9,682 nucleotides of DNA from Alphaproteobacteria bacterium (GTDB lineage: Bacteria; Pseudomonadota; Alphaproteobacteria; CAAHEQ01; UBA3637): positions 1-9,682 of the forward strand of contig CAAHEQ010000083.1 of the NCBI GenBank assembly GCA_900772625.1. Direction: 5' to 3'. The position numbers were made by a program, and so were the translations under genes. The notes below the pieces were generated by a model, which had not been told where the DNA came from, searched no databases, and saw only the letters and a list, made by a program, of their open reading frames with translations. This document shows, piece by piece, positions 5,587 to 9,682 of this stretch (position 1 is the first letter of the stretch; each line of letters opens with the position of its first letter).

Positions 5587-7272
5587 ATGAAGAAAAGAAA
5601 AAGACTTTTTATCAGCATTTTGCTAACGCTTTTGTTGATGTGTGTATCACATTCTCTGTGGCTTATTGAACAGCCCATCACTTTAAGTTTTGACATTTCG
5701 GGCAAAGGCTCGCTTGAGCTTGATGTGCTTTATGCAAAGCGTGCGGAAGTCGGCGTACCGCAAATGAATCGCATTTCTCAGGTAATTAAGCTGACTGATG
5801 AAGTCAAAAATATAACGATGTCTCTGCCCATCAAACGTATCGAAAAATTGCGTTTTAACTTCAGAAAAGGGACTGCCTCCGTCCAAATATCGAACATTGT
5901 CCTGAAAGGTCGCAAAAATCTACACTTGGGTGATATGACCTATATTGAAGCAAAAGAGCTGAACAATTTAAAAGCTTTTGAAAACGGTATGACTTTTACA
6001 CTTTCAAGTAAACCTGCCAGTATGAGTTTTAAGCAAAATATAAAACTCAAAAAAGCCACTGAATTTGATTTTGAAGTCTTTATCATTTTGCTGACACTCA
6101 GCTTTTTGTTGACTTATAAAGCCGTACAATATGTCTCGCTTTTTAAAATTCGCGATAATCATTCGCGCATTGACATTGTTTTTGTCGTGTGCTTTTTTAT
6201 CGTTTTGTTTATCCCTATGTTGAACATTACGGAAGATGCTTTTTCGATAAAAGAAAACAGAATGCTTACGAAATACGAGCATTTGATTATTGATGGTAAG
6301 TTGAATAATCACTATGGTAAAAACTTTGAAAACTGGTTTAATGACAGATTTTATCAACGCCGTTTTTTCATCAAAACACACGACAAATTAAAAGCAAAAA
6401 TCAATCAAGCGTTCGGTGGCAAGTTTCAAGGCAACGACCGCGTGTTGATTGGCGATGATAACTGGCTATTCTGGGCGCAAGATAACGCGTTGCGCAACTT
6501 CCAAAACATTACTGACTACTCACCAGACGAGCTGAAAGCCATCGCCGATTATCTTGTCTCGATTAACGAATGGTGTAAGAAAAATGGCAAGCATTTTTAT
6601 TATTTTATTGCGCCCGATAAACACCGTATTTATGGCGAATATATTTTAAAATTGCGCAAAGTTGCCCCAGACAGTCAATCGCGCACTCAAAAGCTCATCA
6701 CTTATTTGCGCGAAAACACTGACGTTAATGTGATTTATCCATACGATCGCTTACGCGATGAAAAGCAAAAGGGTGATTTATTGTATTATAAAAACGATAC
6801 GCATTGGAACTTACTTGGCGCGTACTATGGCTATCAAGAATTGATGGCGCAGATTCTGAAAGATTATCCGCAAATTATACCCGTCCAAATTACAGCCTAT
6901 GAACAGATGAAAATGCCTGAAGGTGATATGGTTAAAATGCACGAAGCCATAAAGCCCGACAACGAAACGGTTTATAAAAAGCCTGTATTTAATCAAGAAT
7001 ACACCTGTCCAGAGGACCTTGACGAAAAAGAGTATACCTGTCAAAACAACGCCCCAAAAACAAACTTGTCAATTGCTTTTTTCAGAGATTCTTTTACGCA
7101 ACTTTTGTTGCCTTATATCACGACAACGTTTAACAAGTCTGCATATTTTTGGCATTACAACATCACTTCTGCGAATTTGTCTTACTTGCTGAATAATGCT
7201 GACATCATCGTGATGGAGCAAGTCGAACGCTTTGTGCCTCAACTGATTCAACAAACACCAATAAAGGATTAA
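5587..7272 (+). CDS. AlgJ/AlgX-like SGNH O-acetyltransferase, membrane anchored, with extra N-terminal domain
   Basis: The 561-residue protein has three parts. A signal anchor (residues 7-27) precedes a beta-rich stretch (28-160) I do not recognise. Two membrane spans (164-186, 195-212) flank a short positive loop (KIRDNHSR). The rest (215-561) is an ALGX/ALGJ-type SGNH domain: ENRMLTKYEH, FENWFNDRFYQRR, DNWLFW, FIAPDKHRIYGEY, then DTHW (Asp404, His406) and FRDSF (Ser502). These correspond to the Asp-His and Ser of the AlgX catalytic triad. This topology puts both large domains in the periplasm, where such proteins pass acetyl groups to polysaccharide. The next gene, an MBOAT carrier, starts 4 nt later, as in algI-algJ pairs. 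Alginate itself is not indicated, since no other alginate genes are seen; the polymer is unknown. Confidence 0.85.
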   Translation: MKKRKRLFISILLTLLLMCVSHSLWLIEQPITLSFDISGKGSLELDVLYAKRAEVGVPQMNRISQVIKLTDEVKNITMSLPIKRIEKLRFNFRKGTASVQISNIVLKGRKNLHLGDMTYIEAKELNNLKAFENGMTFTLSSKPASMSFKQNIKLKKATEFDFEVFIILLTLSFLLTYKAVQYVSLFKIRDNHSRIDIVFVVCFFIVLFIPMLNITEDAFSIKENRMLTKYEHLIIDGKLNNHYGKNFENWFNDRFYQRRFFIKTHDKLKAKINQAFGGKFQGNDRVLIGDDNWLFWAQDNALRNFQNITDYSPDELKAIADYLVSINEWCKKNGKHFYYFIAPDKHRIYGEYILKLRKVAPDSQSRTQKLITYLRENTDVNVIYPYDRLRDEKQKGDLLYYKNDTHWNLLGAYYGYQELMAQILKDYPQIIPVQITAYEQMKMPEGDMVKMHEAIKPDNETVYKKPVFNQEYTCPEDLDEKEYTCQNNAPKTNLSIAFFRDSFTQLLLPYITTTFNKSAYFWHYNITSANLSYLLNNADIIVMEQVERFVPQLIQQTPIKD

Positions 7273-7276
7273 AACT

Positions 7277-8677
7277 ATGTTATTTTCATCAATGACTTTT
7301 GTCTTTTTGTTTTTGCCTATTGTTTGTTTAATTTACTTGTTGGCAAAAAAAGAGTTGCACAACGCGATTTTGCTGGCTGCAAGCATTTTGTTCTATGCGT
7401 GGGGCGAGCCCAGATATTTGGCAATTATGATTTTGACAATTCTTGCCAACTATGTCGGAGCAATCGCGTTGGATAAACACAAGAAATACAAAAAGCCTAT
7501 CTTACTCGCGACAATCGCTGTTGACTTATCGTTCTTGCTTTACTTTAAATATTTCAACTTTTTTATTGATAATATCAATTCGATTTTTGCTATGGACATC
7601 TCTTTCTTGGAAGTCATTATGCCAATTGGCATTTCGTTTTACACGTTCCAAGCAATGTCTTATTTAATCGATGTGTACAAAGGCGATGCCAAAGTCCAAA
7701 AAGACATTTACAAGCTTGCTTTATACATCAGTTTATTCCCGCAATTAGTCGCAGGCCCGATTGTTAAGTACCGTGACGTGGACGAGCAAATCGACCACCG
7801 CACAGTGACATTTGACAAAGTCTCTTATGGCGTTAAGCGTTTTATCATCGGTCTTGCCAAAAAGATGCTGCTGGCCAACACTTTGGGTGCGGTAGCGGAT
7901 GAAATCTTTGGGTTGCCTGTTGCACAAGCAAGCCCTCAGCTTGCGTGGGTTGGTGCTATATTTTATTCGTTGCAGCTGTTTTATGACTTCAGCGGATACT
8001 CCGATATGGCGATCGGTTTGGGTTCGATTTTCGGATTTAAGTTTTTGGAAAACTTTAACTATCCGTATATTTCCAAATCAATCACTGAATTTTGGCGCAG
8101 ATGGCATATCTCGCTGTCTACGTGGTTTAAAGAATACCTTTATATTCCGCTGGGTGGCAATCGAAAAGGCAGCGTCAGAACTTATGTCAATCTGTTCTTG
8201 GTCTTTTTAGCAACGGGCTTTTGGCACGGCGCCAGTTGGAACTTTATCTTTTGGGGATTGTGGCACGGCGTGTTTATCATCTTTGAAAAAATGACAGGTT
8301 GGCACAAAGAAAGTAAATCTCGCATTATTTCGGGCGCGCAACACATTTATACGATTTTCGTTTTCGTCATTGGTTGGGTGATGTTCCGTGCCGAGAATAT
8401 GAGTTATGCCACCGACTATATTAAAAATATGTTTGGACTGGTCAAAGAACACACTGCCGTTAATGATGTGAGCTATTATCTGGACAATGCAGAAATGTTG
8501 GCTCTAATCGCTGGTATCTTGTGTGCAATGCCTGTGTTTAATAAAATCCTGTATGTGAAGTATGAGCAAAAAGTGCTGCGCACGCTCATCAATATTTGGT
8601 TATTTATTTTGTTTGTTGTATCCAGCGCAACAATTGCTGCATCAACATACAATCCATTTATTTACTTCAGATTTTAA
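7277..8677 (+). CDS. AlgI-like MBOAT membrane O-acyltransferase
   Basis: A 466-residue polytopic membrane protein of the MBOAT family, close to AlgI in length and motifs. It opens with LFSSMTFVFLFLPIV and has ILFYAWGEPRYL, MPIGISFYTFQAMSYLIDVY, and FPQLVAGPIVKY. Then come QLFYDFSGYSDMAIG, FWRRWHISLSTWFKEYLYIP, LGGNRKGS, and TGFWHGASWNFIFWGLWHG with His317 and His330, one of which should be the catalytic histidine. Such proteins take acetyl from a cytoplasmic donor and move it across the inner membrane to a periplasmic SGNH partner. The ATG is 4 nt after the stop of the SGNH gene and uses AAGGA (7264-7268) inside it, so translation is probably coupled. A strong terminator follows. The acceptor polysaccharide is not identifiable from this window. 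Confidence 0.93.
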   Translation: MLFSSMTFVFLFLPIVCLIYLLAKKELHNAILLAASILFYAWGEPRYLAIMILTILANYVGAIALDKHKKYKKPILLATIAVDLSFLLYFKYFNFFIDNINSIFAMDISFLEVIMPIGISFYTFQAMSYLIDVYKGDAKVQKDIYKLALYISLFPQLVAGPIVKYRDVDEQIDHRTVTFDKVSYGVKRFIIGLAKKMLLANTLGAVADEIFGLPVAQASPQLAWVGAIFYSLQLFYDFSGYSDMAIGLGSIFGFKFLENFNYPYISKSITEFWRRWHISLSTWFKEYLYIPLGGNRKGSVRTYVNLFLVFLATGFWHGASWNFIFWGLWHGVFIIFEKMTGWHKESKSRIISGAQHIYTIFVFVIGWVMFRAENMSYATDYIKNMFGLVKEHTAVNDVSYYLDNAEMLALIAGILCAMPVFNKILYVKYEQKVLRTLINIWLFILFVVSSATIAASTYNPFIYFRF

Positions 8678-8692
8678 CAAAGCGCACATCAA

Positions 8693-8727
8693 AAATAATC
8701 CGCCCACACAAAACGGGCGGATTATTT
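8693..8727. terminator. Perfect 13-bp hairpin terminator between convergent genes
   Basis: AAATAATCCGCCC (8693-8705) and GGGCGGATTATTT (8715-8727) pair perfectly across a 9-nt loop. The GC-rich inner stem with A and T flanks gives a U-rich tail in either direction, so it can end both the MBOAT gene on the plus strand (16 nt after its stop) and the fcl gene on the minus strand (20 nt after its stop). Confidence 0.85.
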
Positions 8728-8746
8728 AAAGCGCAGATAAAAGGCT

Positions 8747-9373
8747 TTAGGATTGCGACAAATACCAATCATAAAAGCGTTTAATGCCCTCAGGCAGAGA
8801 GATTTTTGGTGACCAACCCAACGCTTTAATGCGCGTGGCGTCCATCATTTTGCGTGGCGTGCCGTTAGGCTTTGATGTATCGTATTCAATTTTGCCCGTA
8901 TAGCCAATGATTTGCTTTGTCATCTCGAACAAGTCTTTTAATTGAATGTCATCACCTTTTGTGATGTTGACGAATTCACCAATGTCGGCATAGTCTTTGT
9001 TATTCATCAAATACAAGCACGCGTCCGCCAAATCGTCCGAGCACATCATTTCACGGAACACAGACCCGTCACCCCACATCACGACTTTGTCTTTGAATAC
9101 GCCGATTTGTGAAAGCGCTTTTTCAAGGTTTTCTTGATTGTTAAAATCAAGCGCCTCATCAAGCCCCCAACCGAGTTTATAACGTTTCAAATCACTTTTA
9201 ATAGCCGTCCAATTTCCTGCCATTAACAATTTTGCCAAATGAAAGCGGCGCATAATCACGGGCAACAGGTGGCCTGTTTCCATATTAAAATTATCACCTT
9301 GACCGTATTGGTTTGTCGGCATCACGGAAATAAAGTTAGTACCGTATCGCTTGTTATCGGCATTGCGATAAAC
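8747..9373 (-). CDS. fcl: GDP-L-fucose synthase, C-terminal part only
   Basis: The minus strand encodes the C-terminal two thirds of GDP-4-keto-6-deoxy-mannose epimerase/reductase, the last enzyme of GDP-L-fucose synthesis, of the extended SDR family. Seen in order: YGTNFISVMPTNQYGQGDNF, TGHLLPVIMRRFH, GDGSVFREMMCSDDLADACLYLMNN (read in two parts), FVNITKGDDI, and PNGTPRKMMDATRIKALGWSP to DWYLSQS. The version includes the insertion before the GDGS strand seen in the longer bacterial enzymes. The NADP-binding glycine motif and the Ser-Tyr-Lys catalytic residues are absent: going upstream past about 9373 the frame stays open to 9619 but its sequence (HCRAYQRLNTAQPVGGEI and beyond) has no resemblance to the family and lies opposite a better plus-strand reading. 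The gene is therefore cut by a join. In the intact genome it would feed fucose to surface polysaccharide, consistent with the neighbouring O-acetylation pair. Confidence 0.85.
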   Translation of the reverse strand, partial: VYRNADNKRYGTNFISVMPTNQYGQGDNFNMETGHLLPVIMRRFHLAKLLMAGNWTAIKSDLKRYKLGWGLDEALDFNNQENLEKALSQIGVFKDKVVMWGDGSVFREMMCSDDLADACLYLMNNKDYADIGEFVNITKGDDIQLKDLFEMTKQIIGYTGKIEYDTSKPNGTPRKMMDATRIKALGWSPKISLPEGIKRFYDWYLSQS

Positions 9374-9380
9374 GCGGTTT
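9340..9380. other. Probable second join between unrelated DNAs
   Basis: Across this interval, recognisable fucose synthase on the minus strand ends (last family-like residues around RNADNKRYGTNF) and a different, convincing plus-strand coding sequence begins without a start codon. Two partial genes in opposite orientation meeting with no intergenic DNA is the mark of a recombination or assembly join. The exact base cannot be set by eye. Confidence 0.55.
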
Positions 9381-9682
9381 TGTGGGTGGTTTTCATAAAA
9401 GATTTCGGTAATTTCACCACCGACGGGCTGGGCAGTATTCAACCGCTGATATGCGCGGCAATGTATCCGTTTTTTTATTATCTTTTCGATTTTTCGCATC
9501 TTGTAAAACTGCAAAAACACACCTGCCCCGTATGCGGAAGATTTGACAGCGTGGCAACCGAAAAAATAGCGACCTACGGCAAAAACCGCGAAGGACGGGA
9601 GCATGTGACCAAAACGCAAAGGAAAAAAGTGGGCGAAGAGCAGACGATTGCGAGCTATTCCGACGGTTCTACCCGCGTGATT
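9353..9682 (+). CDS. Membrane protein with half zinc ribbon, partial at both ends
   Basis: This frame has no ATG near its beginning and no stop before the window end, so it is a fragment. It reads as two hydrophobic segments (about 9353-9397, IGIAINAVLWVVFI; 9437-9487, IQPLICAAMYPFFYYLF) joined by a short loop. After FDFSHLVKLQK comes CPVCGRFDSV, one half of a zinc ribbon, and then a charged tail (EKIATYGKNREGREHVTKTQRKK and onwards, quoted in part) reaching ASYSDGSTRVI at the edge. Many bacterial membrane-linked zinc-ribbon proteins place the second CxxC after such a tail, outside this window. The first codon given is arbitrary within the join. I do not recognise the family and assign no function. 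The coding-like character (hydrophobic blocks, conserved-looking CxxCG) is better than that of the minus strand opposite. Confidence 0.5.

Noticed and set aside
9374..9619. N-terminal extension of the fcl frame to an ATG at 9619 (minus strand)
   Set aside because: The extension has no Rossmann GxxGxxG motif, no Ser-Tyr-Lys residues and no likeness to fucose synthase, and lies opposite a better plus-strand coding sequence. I treat it as out-of-frame read-through past the join.
1..9682. CRISPR arrays, tRNA or rRNA genes, insertion-sequence ends, integrase or phage genes
   Set aside because: I saw no regularly spaced repeats, no cloverleaf-like or rRNA segments, no transposase or integrase motifs, and no terminal inverted repeats at the two borders. 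The apparent mobility of the middle segment therefore has no visible agent.

Overview
The window looks like three pieces of DNA of different character placed end to end. The left piece (1 to about 2391) is Bacteroidales-like, most like the Prevotella/Bacteroides group. It carries the 3' part of a capsule-assembly Wzi-family outer-membrane protein, an overlapping small lipoprotein, and the 5' part of an AT-rich secreted protein. The first two genes are strongly GC-rich and the third is strongly AT-rich.

The middle piece (about 2392 to 9350-9375) has moderate GC, good Shine-Dalgarno sites and sigma70-like promoters. It looks like an anaerobic or facultative Gram-negative, probably proteobacterial, though I cannot fix the taxon. 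Its first operon is an anaerobic (class III) ribonucleotide reductase system with an unusual layout. The large NrdD chain (2487-4550) stops just after its C-terminal zinc site and lacks the glycyl-radical segment. That segment is encoded by a separate 66-residue gene (4589-4789) with its own Shine-Dalgarno and start codon. The NrdG-type radical-SAM activase follows (4802-5506). Upstream are a promoter-like sequence and two NrdR-box-like sites 16 bp apart. The predicted pathway: NrdG uses S-adenosylmethionine to put a radical on Gly25 of the small protein, which must dock into NrdD to generate the active-site thiyl radical.

Next comes a two-gene polysaccharide O-acetylation unit with its own promoter: a membrane-anchored AlgJ/AlgX-like SGNH protein (5587-7272) and an AlgI-like MBOAT acyltransferase (7277-8677). 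A 13-bp perfect hairpin terminator (8693-8727) separates it from a convergent GDP-L-fucose synthase gene on the minus strand. That gene retains only its C-terminal part.

The right piece (about 9350-9375 to 9682) reads on the plus strand as the interior of an unrelated membrane protein with a half zinc ribbon, open at the window end. Both borders of the middle piece cut through genes (secreted protein at about 2384-2400, fcl at about 9340-9380). A metagenomic assembly chimera or a recombination event is therefore likely, and gene neighbourhoods should not be read across those borders. The split NrdD lies well inside the middle piece and is not explained by the borders.
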